A stretch of 64,000 nt of DNA from Fictibacillus sp. FJAT-27399 (GCF_001510655.1 NZ_LMVC01000002.1:718390-782389); one strand, 5' to 3'; positions 34,140 through 42,477 are shown, counted from the stretch's first letter. The notes: a model not told the origin generated them from the sequence alone. A program made the numbers and translations.

Positions 34140-35240
34140 ATGACTGTAGAATTCCGTAGTATAAAAAACAAATGTGAACTAGAAGATGTATTTGTCCTGT
34201 TGGAAAAGGTATTCAATAAAGATAGAGCTTTTTTTGAAGAACGAATTAAGAGTAATCCTGCTTACCACCTGAAGACAACATGGGTTGCCATAGTTAATGG
34301 AAAGATTAGTTCGGTACTTCAAGTTTTTCCTTTTTGTATCAATGTTCCTCCTCTTACAATTAATGTAGCTGGTATTGGGAATGTTGCTACTATGCCGGCT
34401 AACCGTGGACAGAAATTAGGCCACCGCTTATTGGATAAAGCCCTCTCTTGGATGGAAGAGGAGGCGTTTGATTTATCGCTTTTATATACCGGTATTCCAT
34501 CCTTTTATGAAAAAGCGGGCTGGCACTCAATCCCTGAAAATTATCACTACCTTTATGATAAATGTGAAGAGCAGACTCTTGAAGATGGAATGAAAATTAC
34601 ACCCGTACAGCATAGTGATTTGCCAGAAATAATGGAAATCTATCAAAACTATTCCCAGCGGCTAAACGGGCCGATGGTACGGACAAAGGAATATTGGACC
34701 CAGCAGCTAAACAGTATGAAAGAACATGATCATTTTTTAGTAGCGAAACACCACAACCAAGTGACAGGGTATATCCGTTTTCAAAAAGCAGATGCGACTA
34801 TTGATATTATTGAATTATGTCATCAGAGCTGCTCCAATACCGTGTTTCGCTTGTACCAGGCCGCACTTTCACAGGAAGAAAATAAAGTGATTTTATTTCT
34901 CCCTCCGCATCATGAATTGTTTACTCATCTTAGCCATCAAACGTTATACCCTTTTGAAAATCATGAATCCATGTGGAAAATTATATCCAAATCTTCATTC
35001 ACCAACCAAGTAAACGACCTAATTAAGAAGGATAACGGATTAGAATATATTAAAACAAAAGATCATTATATAGATGGTTTTTATAAGAATGAAGTATGGA
35101 CCAGATTGTCACATTCGGACTTTTTAACGTTTTTTTTACAGGGAAAAGACACAAAAGAAATGACGACAAAAGACAAATCGATATTAAGAGACACCTTTAT
35201 ACATCGTCCTTATATTTTTTGGAGAAGCGATCACTTTTAA
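34140..35240 (+). CDS. GNAT-family N-acetyltransferase, two-domain
   Basis: A 366-residue protein. The first ~150 residues form a GNAT domain with strand 4 and the acetyl-CoA pyrophosphate loop (GIGNVATMPANRGQKLGHRL). YTGIPSFYEKAGWHSIPENY is the typical later strand. The remaining 200 residues are probably a second, degenerate GNAT-like domain (LVAKHHNQVTGYIRFQKADA), as in Eis-type enzymes. The start at 34140 follows AAGGAGGG. It is followed 12 nt later by a PIG-L-type deacetylase, suggesting paired acetylation and deacetylation of a sugar or amine. Confidence 0.82.
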   Translation: MTVEFRSIKNKCELEDVFVLLEKVFNKDRAFFEERIKSNPAYHLKTTWVAIVNGKISSVLQVFPFCINVPPLTINVAGIGNVATMPANRGQKLGHRLLDKALSWMEEEAFDLSLLYTGIPSFYEKAGWHSIPENYHYLYDKCEEQTLEDGMKITPVQHSDLPEIMEIYQNYSQRLNGPMVRTKEYWTQQLNSMKEHDHFLVAKHHNQVTGYIRFQKADATIDIIELCHQSCSNTVFRLYQAALSQEENKVILFLPPHHELFTHLSHQTLYPFENHESMWKIISKSSFTNQVNDLIKKDNGLEYIKTKDHYIDGFYKNEVWTRLSHSDFLTFFLQGKDTKEMTTKDKSILRDTFIHRPYIFWRSDHF

Positions 35241-35252
35241 GTGGAGGTAATT

Positions 35253-35765
35253 ATGGCGGAAATTAATAAATTAATGGTTGTAGCCCACCCAGATGATGAA
35301 ATTATTTTTGGCGGGGATGAATTGATACAGGAAAAAGGTTGGAAAGTGATTTGTATCTCAGAAGGAAATAATGATACTCGTTCACAAGAATTTAAAGCAG
35401 CTATGAAAAAGGTAGAAGCCGAATATGAAATCTGGAGTTTTAAGGATGCATGGACAGAACACGTTAACCGGCCGAAATTAGAACAGGAGTTACAACGGAT
35501 AATCCACGAGCGCCCCTATCGCAAAATTGTTACGCACAATTTACAAGGTGAATACGGCCACCCTGAACATAAAGCTCTTTCTGAAATTATGAACTCTATA
35601 GTAAAAGAAAACTTATTTATGTTTGATTTATCGCTAGAAGAAGTATTACAAGTGGATATATTAAAGCAAAAACTTGAAATACTTGAAGTGTATGAGAGTC
35701 AAAAACATGCTGTAGAACAACTCCTTCCTTATGTAATTAAAGCCAGGTCTATTCAGGTAAAATAA
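35253..35765 (+). CDS. PIG-L family deacetylase (short)
   Basis: A 170-residue metal-dependent deacetylase. The zinc motif is VVAHPDDEIIFGGDEL (AHPDDE), and the second ligand motif is HNLQGEYGHPEHKALSE, with His residues in YGHPEH. It is shorter than bacillithiol-pathway enzymes such as BshB (about 220-230), so it is probably a separate subgroup. The start behind GGAGGT lies just after the acetyltransferase stop. Substrate unknown. Confidence 0.83.
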   Translation: MAEINKLMVVAHPDDEIIFGGDELIQEKGWKVICISEGNNDTRSQEFKAAMKKVEAEYEIWSFKDAWTEHVNRPKLEQELQRIIHERPYRKIVTHNLQGEYGHPEHKALSEIMNSIVKENLFMFDLSLEEVLQVDILKQKLEILEVYESQKHAVEQLLPYVIKARSIQVK

Positions 35766-35784
35766 CTTTATTAATGAAGAATAG

Positions 35785-36006
35785 CAAAATACAAAAAAGG
35801 TCATTTATTTTAATTATCCAGAAGATAAAAACAACATAAAATGGCTTTCGAAAAATATTGTAAAAATTAGCGGTGAAAAATTAAACCTTAAATACGATAT
35901 CTATAATTACAAAAGAGATGTGATTATTTCAAAGGATTCTGACCGTAATGAGGTCATTTACCTTCTACATTATCCTTTCGTATTAGCAAAAGTGTACACC
36001 GAATAG
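35785..36006 (+). pseudogene. DUF5412 C-terminal fragment
   Basis: A start-less frame reads KKVIYFNYPEDKNNIKWLSK, then NIVKISGEKLNLKYDIYNYK and RDVII. This matches the end of DUF5412 membrane-anchored proteins (IYWNYPD... W... V.I.G..L). The N-terminal anchor is absent. It lies 20 nt after the deacetylase gene. Confidence 0.5.
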
Positions 36007-36027
36007 TTTTCATTATTCGGTGTTTTT
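35996..36027 (+). terminator. Terminator
   Basis: ACACCGAATA and TATTCGGTGT pair around GTTTTCAT with TTTTTTGT following. It serves the GNAT/PIG-L operon. Confidence 0.8.
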
Positions 36028-36186
36028 TGTTGTTATTTTAACTGTGATTCCAGCTGTGAAAGAGGATTAAAAAGCTATGGAGTAATAAAGCAATATATGA
36101 ATAAACAGGATGGAGATACGAAGAACAGCTTAACACAAAAAAATCAGCAATTCTACGTTACAACTGTTCAGTACACGGAGTAACTT

Positions 36187-36321
36187 TCTGTTTGGACGCT
36201 TCTTGAACAAGAATTGGACCAACTTACTCAATTGGAATTGGGGAAATTTCTTATGACAGACAGTAAACAACCTAAGATGGACTATATTAAGGGGGAGATT
36301 AATTTAGGGGAAAATACTTAA
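36187..36321 (+). other. Short start-less coding-like stretch
   Basis: VWTLLEQELDQLTQLELGKF, then LMTDSKQPKMDYIKGEINLG, in one frame. Protein-like but unrecognised and without start or ribosome site. The rest of 36028-36508 shows no gene. Confidence 0.25.
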
Positions 36322-36472
36322 TAAGGAAAATAATAAAGAGAGAATGATTTTCAGGTATATTAGCTATTTGTTTCTTGATAAAATTAATTGTTAATACTTA
36401 CCGATTCCCTAAGGAACTTGAAAAACACCTTACTTAATATGATGGGAAGAGAATCTCCGACGTTTTTCAATA

Positions 36473-36500
36473 AAAAAGCTACAAGAAAAATCTTGTAGCA
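36473..36500 (-). terminator. Terminator of the WGxxGxxG gene
   Basis: On the minus strand GCTACAAGA-TTTT-TCTTGTAGC is followed by TTTTTT. Confidence 0.8.
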
Positions 36501-36508
36501 GTCTTTAC

Positions 36509-36763
36509 TTATTTGTGTGCTTCTTCTCGATCTCGGCGTCTTAGTCCTAAAAGTCCAACTAATCCAAGTAGCCCAATCCATTCCCAGTTTGAATCATTAT
36601 CGTTGTTATCGTTAACTGTTGAGACATTTCTAGTAGCTGGAGTGCGATTATAATTATCGTCACTGCGGTCCATCATGTCCGTTCCACGTTCTGCGTAAGC
36701 TGGCATAGAAAATGTAACAATGGAAATAGCAATGGCACATATTAAAGTAGTTATTTTATTCAT
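36509..36763 (-). CDS. WGxxGxxG-type small exported protein
   Basis: An 84-residue protein. The signal peptide NKITTLICAIAISIVTFSMP is cleaved after AYA. A short polar, Asn/Asp-rich linker follows, then WEWIGLLGLVGLLGLRRRDR. This W-x-GLxGLxGL tail followed by Arg residues is the WGxxGxxG/GlyGly-CTERM-like sorting-type anchor found in Bacillus. AGGAGG precedes the ATG. Probably anchored in the membrane by its C-terminus; role unknown. Confidence 0.82.
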   Translation of the reverse strand: MNKITTLICAIAISIVTFSMPAYAERGTDMMDRSDDNYNRTPATRNVSTVNDNNDNDSNWEWIGLLGLVGLLGLRRRDREEAHK

Positions 36764-36972
36764 CAGTTATCCCTCCTTTCCAAACATCTATAATGTTTCC
36801 TAAAAGTAAAGCTTTATTCCTTAAAGCAAGGACAAATTTTTACCTTTTGCAGTAAAATATTTCACGGATATCTTTTAGTCGTCTAGACAATTCTATACAT
36901 TGTGGCCTGATATCAAGAGAGAGGTGGTCCACATTGAATAAATCGAATTTACTGCAAATAGGGAGGACGATT

Positions 36973-37491
36973 ATGGGAATCTTAAGCGGAAATCCGCAAA
37001 ATGAACCAATGCATTATGGGGAAGTTTTTAGTATGTGGACTTATCTTGCTGGAAATAAGGGATATGTCGCAGGCTATGAAACGCTAATAAATCATACTGG
37101 AGACGGGGACTTGAAAAAATTCCTGGAAGACTCTGTTCAAGCAATGAAACAAGAAATTGAACAGGTCGAAAAGGTCTTGAAGGCCAATGGAATTGGTATA
37201 CCGCCAGCACCTCCTGAACGTCCAGCTGCGTCTTTAGAAAGCATTCCTGCAGGAGCTCGCTTTAGCGATCCTGAAATTGCTGCGTCCGTTGCAAAAGATG
37301 GAGCAGCAGGATTAGTCGCTTGCAGCCAGATTATGGGCCAATCCATCAGGGAAGATATCGGAGCTATGTTTGGACAGTTCCACATGAATAAAGCACAGTT
37401 TGGCGTACGGCTCTTGAGGATGATGAAAGAAAAAGGATGGTTGGTTCCTCCTCCCCTTCACATGGAAATTCCTGAGGCTATTCACGCATAA
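36973..37491 (+). CDS. DUF3231 family protein
   Basis: A 172-residue helical protein. MGILSGNPQNEPMHYGEVFS is the standard beginning of short DUF3231 proteins, so the ATG at 36973 (GGGAGG upstream) is preferred over the TTG at 36934. The segment EQVEKVLKANGIGIPPAPPE and the ending MMKEKGWLVPPPLH are also typical. The fold is a ferritin-like four-helix bundle as I recall. Probably spore- or stress-related; function unknown. Terminator follows directly. Confidence 0.85.
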   Translation: MGILSGNPQNEPMHYGEVFSMWTYLAGNKGYVAGYETLINHTGDGDLKKFLEDSVQAMKQEIEQVEKVLKANGIGIPPAPPERPAASLESIPAGARFSDPEIAASVAKDGAAGLVACSQIMGQSIREDIGAMFGQFHMNKAQFGVRLLRMMKEKGWLVPPPLHMEIPEAIHA

Positions 37492-37507
37492 CCATCAAAA
37501 GAGAGAT

Positions 37508-37548
37508 GCCAGTCCGATTTTATAATCGACACTGGCTTCTTTTTTTTA
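37508..37548 (+). terminator. Terminator after DUF3231 gene
   Basis: GCCAGT.CGATT / AATCG.ACTGGC stem with T8 tail. From here to 37828 no further gene was seen. Confidence 0.8.
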
Positions 37549-37828
37549 ATATTATTTTTAAGCAGGGGTATCATTAGGTATCCATCGTTTCTTCAGAACA
37601 TACTTAGAGGGAAACAAGGAAATTGGTGTAAAAATAATACAGGCAGAGATTAGCGATCATTTTATCTCGTGGATTTTTCTATTTGTTTAAGCTTGGACGG
37701 GCAGTTTGGTGAAATTAAATAATGATGCAGTAGCTCTCAGTAAGCTATACTGTAGAGGATTCCTTAATAAACAAACGCTCAAAATTGTTTAAAAATAGTT
37801 AAAAAGAAAACAGATAGAGAGCGTTTGT

Positions 37829-38113
37829 ATGCAACCCCTCTCCGAAAATGAGGAGAAAGAATACTTAAAGCTGATGGCCGAGGGAGATCAGGAGGCCAGA
37901 AGCAAACTGATCGAACACAACTTGCGTTTGGTTGCACATATTGTAAAGAAATTTGAAAATACAGGTGAAGATACCGAAGATCTGATTTCAATCGGAACCA
38001 TTGGGCTGATCAAGGCAATAGAAAGCTATTCGAGAGGGAAGGGAACGAAGCTTGCGACGTACGCTGCGCGATGTATCGAAAATGAGATTCTAATGTCATT
38101 ACCATTGCTGTGA
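37829..38113 (+). pseudogene. sigK: SigK (sporulation sigma factor) region-2 fragment
   Basis: Ninety-four codons match mother-cell SigK almost word for word. They run from [20 protein letters not shown] through [38 protein letters not shown] and [18 protein letters not shown], then diverge (SLPLL, stop). The pro-sequence and first ~28 residues are missing upstream of QPLS. Regions 3 and 4 are missing downstream. Only the core-binding/-10 recognition region 2 remains, so it cannot recognise -35 elements. The break lies a few codons beyond the site where B. subtilis sigK is split by the skin element. No recombinase lies next to it. Confidence 0.78.
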
Positions 38114-38118
38114 ATGAT

Positions 38119-38141
38119 CGCCTTTAGAGGCGGTTTCTTTT
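38119..38141 (+). terminator. Terminator after the SigK fragment
   Basis: CGCCT-TTAG-AGGCG with a T-rich tail. Confidence 0.6.
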
Positions 38142-38228
38142 AAATTTGACTGAGGTCATAGCAACGGAAAAAGGTTACATGTGGTGGGTGTCTATCTGCA
38201 TATCAAACGTGATGATCAGCTCCCTATA

Positions 38229-38254
38229 CATAAAAGAACGCCTAAAGGCGTTCT
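38229..38254 (-). terminator. Terminator of the coat-like gene
   Basis: On the minus strand AGAACGCC-TTTA-GGCGTTCT is followed by TTTTATG. Confidence 0.75.
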
Positions 38255-38268
38255 CTAGAAATATTAAA

Positions 38269-38796
38269 TTACCAGCGATTTTTCTTCTTTTTCTTTTTGC
38301 AAATTTTGCAATTACATTTTGGAAAGCCAGGGTCTTTGATGTCATCTTGAAATTTCTTCTTTTTCTTTTTCTTTTTGCTGGAGCTGGAGCTGGAGCTGGA
38401 GCTCGATTCAACGTGTTTTTTGATGGGGCTGGAGCTGGAGCTCGACTCAACGTGTTTTTTGATGGGGCTGGAGCTGGAGCTCGACTCAACGTGTTTTTTG
38501 ATGGGGCTGGAGCTGGAGCTCGACTCAACGTGCTTTTTGCTGGAGCTGGAACTGGAACTAGACTCATCAAATTCTTTCTTCTTTTTCTTCTTGCAATCAC
38601 ATTTTGGAAAGCCAGGGTCTATGATCTCATGTATTGATTCTTCTTTATAGACATGGCGAGGGACATATTTGATATGCTCTTTTTTAATACGGATGATAGG
38701 GTGAACGAATATTACTTCTTTTTCGGTATATACGTCTTTAACAATATATTCCGGTTCACAATAAATCTTTTTTCGAGATTTCTTTTTTTCTCCCAT
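38269..38796 (-). CDS. Spore-coat-like (CotD-type) protein with Ser-rich 13-residue repeats
   Basis: A 175-residue, extremely basic protein. Residues 10-55 (IYCEPEYIVKDVYTEKEVIF, VHPIIRIKKEHIKYVPRHVY) look like the HP-rich core of CotD-type coat proteins. Then come two IDPGFPKCDC / KDPGFPKCNC boxes flanking the repeats. Between them are repeats of the 13-residue unit SSSSSPIKKHVES and long Lys runs. AGGAGG precedes the ATG. The Cys-pair boxes may cross-link in the coat. The opposite-strand frames are shadows of the repeat. Confidence 0.68.
   Translation of the reverse strand: MGEKKKSRKKIYCEPEYIVKDVYTEKEVIFVHPIIRIKKEHIKYVPRHVYKEESIHEIIDPGFPKCDCKKKKKKEFDESSSSSSSSKKHVESSSSSSPIKKHVESSSSSSPIKKHVESSSSSSPIKKHVESSSSSSSSSSKKKKKKKKFQDDIKDPGFPKCNCKICKKKKKKNRW
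38389..38544. repeat. Four tandem 39-bp repeats inside the coat-like gene
   Basis: Four units of 39 bp, each starting gctggagctggagct, read 38389-38427, 38428-38466, 38467-38505 and 38506-38544, with very few differences. Units are multiples of three, so copy-number changes keep the frame. Further partial gctgga tracts flank them. Confidence 0.85.
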
Positions 38797-38964
38797 TTAA
38801 ATGCACCTCCTACTCTATTAAATGCATATAGAGAGACGTTGGTATGGACAAACTACTAATTACTAAAAAATTGTGCTCCAGATGTTTCATCAGGAAGTAA
38901 ACCTGAAAGAGGGCGTATAATAATGTAAGCAACCTGTCTAATAAAGCAGGAAACTATAAATCTA

Positions 38965-39021
38965 AACAGGGCTGCATGGCAGCTTTTTTTTATTGAACTA
39001 ACTGGCGTTTAGTTGAAGAAG
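38965..39021. repeat. Diverged copy k of the dispersed repeat
   Basis: GCTGC-ATG-GCAGC hairpin with T8, then attgaactaactggcgttta and gttgaagaag, similar to the hairpin-attgaac part of copies a and c. Confidence 0.35.
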
Positions 39022-39067
39022 GTTTTCTGGAATTATTACAGAAGAAGTTAATAAAGTAATTATTATT

Positions 39068-39453
39068 GGATGCATTAAATTTAAAAGATTAAAAGAGCTT
39101 TCTGATGATGTTTACCATCAAGAAATTCAGAGCGTTTTCCCCTCTATATTGAAAGTGGTTTCTCACATGTACATCGTCGATCAACTTTGGTTTCATATTA
39201 TTTCTGGTAAAGATATGCCCATTGGAAGCAGAAAGAAACAGGGGAAGGGAAAGCTATTGAAGAAATGGATAGGTTGTTTTACATTTTATCTCAGAGGTAT
39301 CAAGAATTTTTAAACCAGCCAGAGGATTTTGAAAAGTTGAGGGTTCTTAATATTCCATGGGAAGAGAAACGCAAAACGAGTTTGTCTGAAATGGTAATGG
39401 ACGTTGTCACGACTGATTATTCGCGTTATTGGTATTCTGATAAAAATAATTGA
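39068..39453 (+). pseudogene. DinB family protein, broken
   Basis: One frame gives DDVYHQEIQSVFPSILKVVS, then HMYIVDQLWFHIISGKDMP. A second frame gives KAIEEMDRLFYILSQRYQEF, then NIPWEEKRKTSLSEMVMDVV. Together these follow the order of a DinB protein with the first metal His in VSHMYIVDQLW. The frame changes near 39215. The final helix with the HHR-type ligands is missing (TTDYSRYW instead). No start codon. Confidence 0.6.
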
Positions 39454-39526
39454 TTTGTACTGAAACTCTTAAATACAGAAAATTGTGCAAATAATAAGTT
39501 TTATATGAAAGGAAGGAAGAAATGTT

Positions 39527-39832
39527 ATGAATCCTAATTCCATCGTATTAGAAGTATATACTAGTAATCGGAGACTGCACCAAATAACACTGCCAGTAGA
39601 AAAGTGGAAAGAGTACAAAGAAAATGAACTGGATATAGAACATGAAGAATTTAGAAAAGAGCAAAAAATCGTGTCAATTACTAAATATCTTTATAATGTA
39701 AACGGAAATATAGTCGGATCCCGCCATTCTTTTTATAACGAGGAAGGCCGCCTAGTTCATTTTCAATTGTATGATAACAATTGGGAACCACTTGAATCAG
39801 TTTCTCTTTATATTCCCGCACAGAAAAGTTAA
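39527..39832 (+). CDS. Hypothetical protein
   Basis: A 101-residue soluble protein behind AAGGAAGG. It is rich in charged residues (KWKEYKENELDIEHEEFRKE) with a beta-like C-part (YLYNVNGNIVGSRHSFYNEE). No family recognised. Codon use and ribosome site support a real gene. It is the first of several small co-directional genes with unknown function. Confidence 0.6.
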   Translation: MNPNSIVLEVYTSNRRLHQITLPVEKWKEYKENELDIEHEEFRKEQKIVSITKYLYNVNGNIVGSRHSFYNEEGRLVHFQLYDNNWEPLESVSLYIPAQKS

Positions 39833-39919
39833 AGAGGTTAGGAAGCGGGAGAACTTGAGACGGGATATGAAAATGTACATAAAAACAAAGAAGAGAATAA
39901 TTTTAGAGAGGAGATTTGA

Positions 39920-40123
39920 TTGAATACAGGAGACATAATAGTTCAATTGATGTTCGTCGTATTCTTTGCATTTCTTATTACTATGGTTGTATTGTTATTT
40001 AGAAGTCAAAGCAATCGAAACAAACAACAGAATAATATAGAAAGTAAGATTGACGAAGTTAGTTCTAAAATGAATAACGGCAATAACCTAACCTTAACAA
40101 ACAGAGGTTGTAAACGAAATTAA
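39920..40123 (+). CDS. DUF4083-like small membrane protein
   Basis: A 67-residue protein with one N-terminal membrane helix (IIVQLMFVVFFAFLITMVVL) and a charged coiled-coil-like tail (QQNNIESKIDEVSSKM), the layout of DUF4083. TTG start with GAGGAG upstream. The tail ends unusually (TLTNRGCKRN) and an overlapping frame continues with sensible protein sequence. The normal C-terminus may therefore have been lost by a frameshift. Confidence 0.6.
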   Translation: MNTGDIIVQLMFVVFFAFLITMVVLLFRSQSNRNKQQNNIESKIDEVSSKMNNGNNLTLTNRGCKRN

Positions 40124-40268
40124 GAAATCCATCCGAGAATATGAAACGAAGTATGACCAATGTAAGTTTGATGGTAAAATGGATATCTATGAGCTTGACG
40201 AGCCGGACTACAAAGATTGGAAGCATTCAATAAAGGAACCACAAGAACCGGAGTCTTCCCAAGACTAA
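40104..40268 (+). other. Coding-like stretch overlapping the DUF4083 gene end
   Basis: The frame EVVNEIKKSIREYETKYDQC, then DIYELDEPDYKDWKHSIKEP, is protein-like but has no start codon. It could be the displaced C-terminal part of the preceding gene or a separate decayed gene. Confidence 0.35.
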
Positions 40269-40318
40269 TGCTGTTCGATGGTTTAAGGCTAGTAGATACA
40301 TAAAGGGGAAATCAACAT

Positions 40319-40540
40319 ATGAAATCAATCAAGATCAACATGTTCTTCAGTGTAGGGGAGGGCTATTTAAGAAGGGCCATTGAAGCAATGAAGCGGTCGT
40401 CCGATCTCGATGAAAAAACGTTTAAAGAGTATGATGAGGCTTGTTTTGTAGCGGGTTATCTAGCAGGAGATGGAAATAAGGTCACCGTAGAAAAAAATAG
40501 AGACGATTGGACAGTGAAAATTCTTGAACGGAGAACTTAA
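40319..40540 (+). CDS. Hypothetical protein
   Basis: A 73-residue soluble protein with AAAGGGG ahead. A predicted helix ([20 protein letters not shown]) is followed by [19 protein letters not shown], a strand-like end. No family recognised. It ends just before the truncated IS element. Confidence 0.5.
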   Translation: MKSIKINMFFSVGEGYLRRAIEAMKRSSDLDEKTFKEYDEACFVAGYLAGDGNKVTVEKNRDDWTVKILERRT

Positions 40541-40591
40541 AGAATCTAAAAAAACTTTGTTCGAAATGAGTTCTAAATAGCGCAATCTTTA

Positions 40592-41493
40592 AAAGATTGG
40601 GTGCGATCCTGCTAACTTCTCCTTTGTACGAACGATATTTTTTCACGCGTACGAGGCACTTTAAGCCCAATTCCTCCATGAGACGCACACCTTTTTATGA
40701 TTCACTGGGTCTCCTTGATGTCTAAGTTCATCGCGAATCCGGCGATAGCCAAACCGGCCTTCATGTTCATCATAAATCGCCTATATCCGTTTCTTTAACT
40801 CCGCATCCGGATCGGGACGATCTTTATGTTTCAACCAATAATAATAGGAACTGCGTGGGATTTCTGCGAGCTGGATAAGAGCTTTCACCGGAAATTCATG
40901 CCTTAACTCATAGACTACTTGCGCTTTGTCTTGTTTGGTGATTTTTCTTTGTTTTGAACTAAGGAATTCAACTTTTTTAAATACGCATTTTCCATACGTA
41001 ACGCTTCTAGCTCCTGTTGGAGGGCTTCTACAGATCCTTCAGCCGGTGTTGATTTCTCGGAGGATTTTTGGTTTTATTTCTTCATTTCAGGACGCCCCTT
41101 TTTTTAAAAAAATTGTAGGGCAGCCCATCCCAGCGTCTTTACTCTGTTTTGCCAGTCCAAAAGAGGAGTATGAGAAGACAGATTAAAGAACGCAGCTGTT
41201 TCAAAGAAAGACGTCCCATGTTCGTTCATATAGGTAAGTACGTCTAGTTTAAAGTCTACGGAATAATTTGGATAGCTTTTGATAAAAGCACGTTCTCCAT
41301 GGTATTCGTATCTTTTCACCCAGTATTGGAGGCTCCTTTTATTCGCGCCTATCTCTTTGGAAATAGACCCAAGCCCCTCACTTCCTTCTAAATACTGTTT
41401 TACAGCTTCCAATTTTTCTTCCTTCGAAAATTTAGCCATAAGAAAAGCACCTCCAAATTTTAGAATGTGTCTAAAATTTGGGGTGCAGTTCAA
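40592..41493 (-). mobile_element. Truncated, decayed IS3-family (IS150-like) element
   Basis: The minus strand starts with the IS end TGAACTGCACCCCAAATTTT (at 41493). orfA (from ATG 41439) has the helix-turn-helix KFSKEEKLEAVKQYLEGSEG, then GANKRSLQYWVKRYEYHGER, but stops early at 41104. Further frames show the orfA-orfB linker (VEALQQELEALRMENAYLKK) and orfB text ([47 protein letters not shown]). The DDE catalytic core and the other terminal repeat are absent, and stops and shifts interrupt all frames. Non-functional. Confidence 0.85.
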
Positions 41494-41513
41494 GGAGGCA
41501 GAGGTCACTATTG

Positions 41514-41909
41514 TTAAAATTCATATTCTTCTTTATTTTCCTTTGAAGCGAATACCGCTGAGCTACCTTTTACGACTCTATCGTAACTTGTCATAAATTT
41601 AGCTGTCGGTAATTGTGAACCTTGTTGGAAGTAACCATGACCTTCTTCGAAATCATCGTATTCTTCTCCGTTCTTTTCTGCGATCTTCTTGAATAATTCC
41701 TCTTTTAGGCCAACTTCTTCATAAGCAGTTATTATTTCCTGCAATTGTTTAACGTAAGTTTTGTACGGCAATCCAACATGATACCAAATTTGTTCATCGA
41801 TCCCATCAACTCTAACTTTCGCGGTATCAAAAACTTCCCATCCTTGTTGCTGAAGTTTATGAAGTGCGCTCTGATCCCTGACTTGATCAAACCTTACGTA
41901 TTCTCTCAT
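41514..41909 (-). CDS. Hypothetical protein
   Basis: A 131-residue soluble protein with AAAGGAGG upstream; start ATG 41909 or TTG one codon earlier. Residues DQSALHKLQQQGWEVFDTAK and WYHVGLPYKTYVKQLQEIIT suggest an alpha/beta fold. I do not recognise the family. The IS end lies only 20 bp after its stop, so its own terminator may have been removed. Confidence 0.6.
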   Translation of the reverse strand: MREYVRFDQVRDQSALHKLQQQGWEVFDTAKVRVDGIDEQIWYHVGLPYKTYVKQLQEIITAYEEVGLKEELFKKIAEKNGEEYDDFEEGHGYFQQGSQLPTAKFMTSYDRVVKGSSAVFASKENKEEYEF

Positions 41910-41995
41910 CAATAATCAGCCTCCTTTGAGTCTAATTATATGGCACAAGATTCCGAATTGTCTATTTAATATGTATATAATACACACTCGATGAA

Positions 41996-42127
41996 TTTAT
42001 CCAGCATTTTTCGAGTGGGTTATCGAGTGATTTCGCAGGTATAAGGCTATTATTAGTTCCTTATTATTTAGCTCTGTTTTCCATACTGATCAAAAAGTAT
42101 CAGCCGAAGTTTGCTTTGAAACAATAA
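41996..42127 (+). pseudogene. Membrane-protein C-terminal fragment
   Basis: A start-less frame reads SSGLSSDFAGIRLLLVPYYL, then ALFSILIKKYQPKFALKQ, one membrane helix and a basic tail. Family unknown. A hairpin terminator follows at once. Confidence 0.35.
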
Positions 42128-42158
42128 ACTCTCTTTAAAAATTAAGGGAGTTTATTGG
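42123..42158 (+). terminator. Terminator
   Basis: AATAAACTC and GAGTTTATT stem around a 16-nt AT-rich loop. Confidence 0.55.
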
Positions 42159-42210
42159 CAGTAAAATATAAAAGACTGTTAAATCTGTCGGTCTATGTTT
42201 TGGATTAGTG

Positions 42211-42390
42211 CCTAATTTATCTTCTTATTATCCTTGTTGAACACTTTGATTTTATAAGGATCATGGCGAACTTCTTTTGTTGTCTTATCTGTTTGAATAA
42301 AGGAATGGATTTCTTTCTCAATCCTTACAGCCAACTGTGATGCGTTGAGATTATTTGCTTGGTTTAATTTTCGAATTAAAAAGTGTTTTT
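42211..42390 (-). pseudogene. Unidentified C-terminal fragment
   Basis: The minus-strand frame reads RKLNQANNLNASQLAVRIEK, then EIHSFIQTDKTTKEVRHDPY and KIKVFNKDNKKIN. Protein-like, no start, not recognised. Together with the fragment at 41996 it is all that the 41910-42450 gap contains. Confidence 0.35.
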
Positions 42391-42477
42391 TTAACTATTA
42401 CCACCATATTTCTCTCAATTTCAGCTGAATTTTTAACTAGAACACCTATCTATTAATTTGCTTTGACTTCTTTGTTC

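Noticed and set aside
33995-34216. 73-codon minus-strand ORF before the GNAT gene
   Set aside because: Overlaps the ribosome site and start of the acetyltransferase on the other strand, with no family resemblance.
37829-38113. Functional skin-type split of sigK
   Set aside because: The 5' end of sigK is also missing, homology extends past the known exchange site, and no serine recombinase is adjacent. Kept only as a hypothesis to test.
38389-38544. Possible CRISPR array (regular 39-bp repeats)
   Set aside because: Repeats are directly adjacent with no unique spacers, lie inside a coding frame and encode a 13-residue unit.
38146-38650. Plus-strand frames rich in GAGAGARLNVFFDG or LELELELDSTCF
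   Set aside because: They are shadows of the Ser-repeat coat-like gene on the minus strand, which has the ribosome site and sensible flanking domains.
40926-41186. Plus-strand ORF of 86 codons
   Set aside because: Antisense to the decayed IS3-type orfA/orfB region; the IS reading explains the sequence better.
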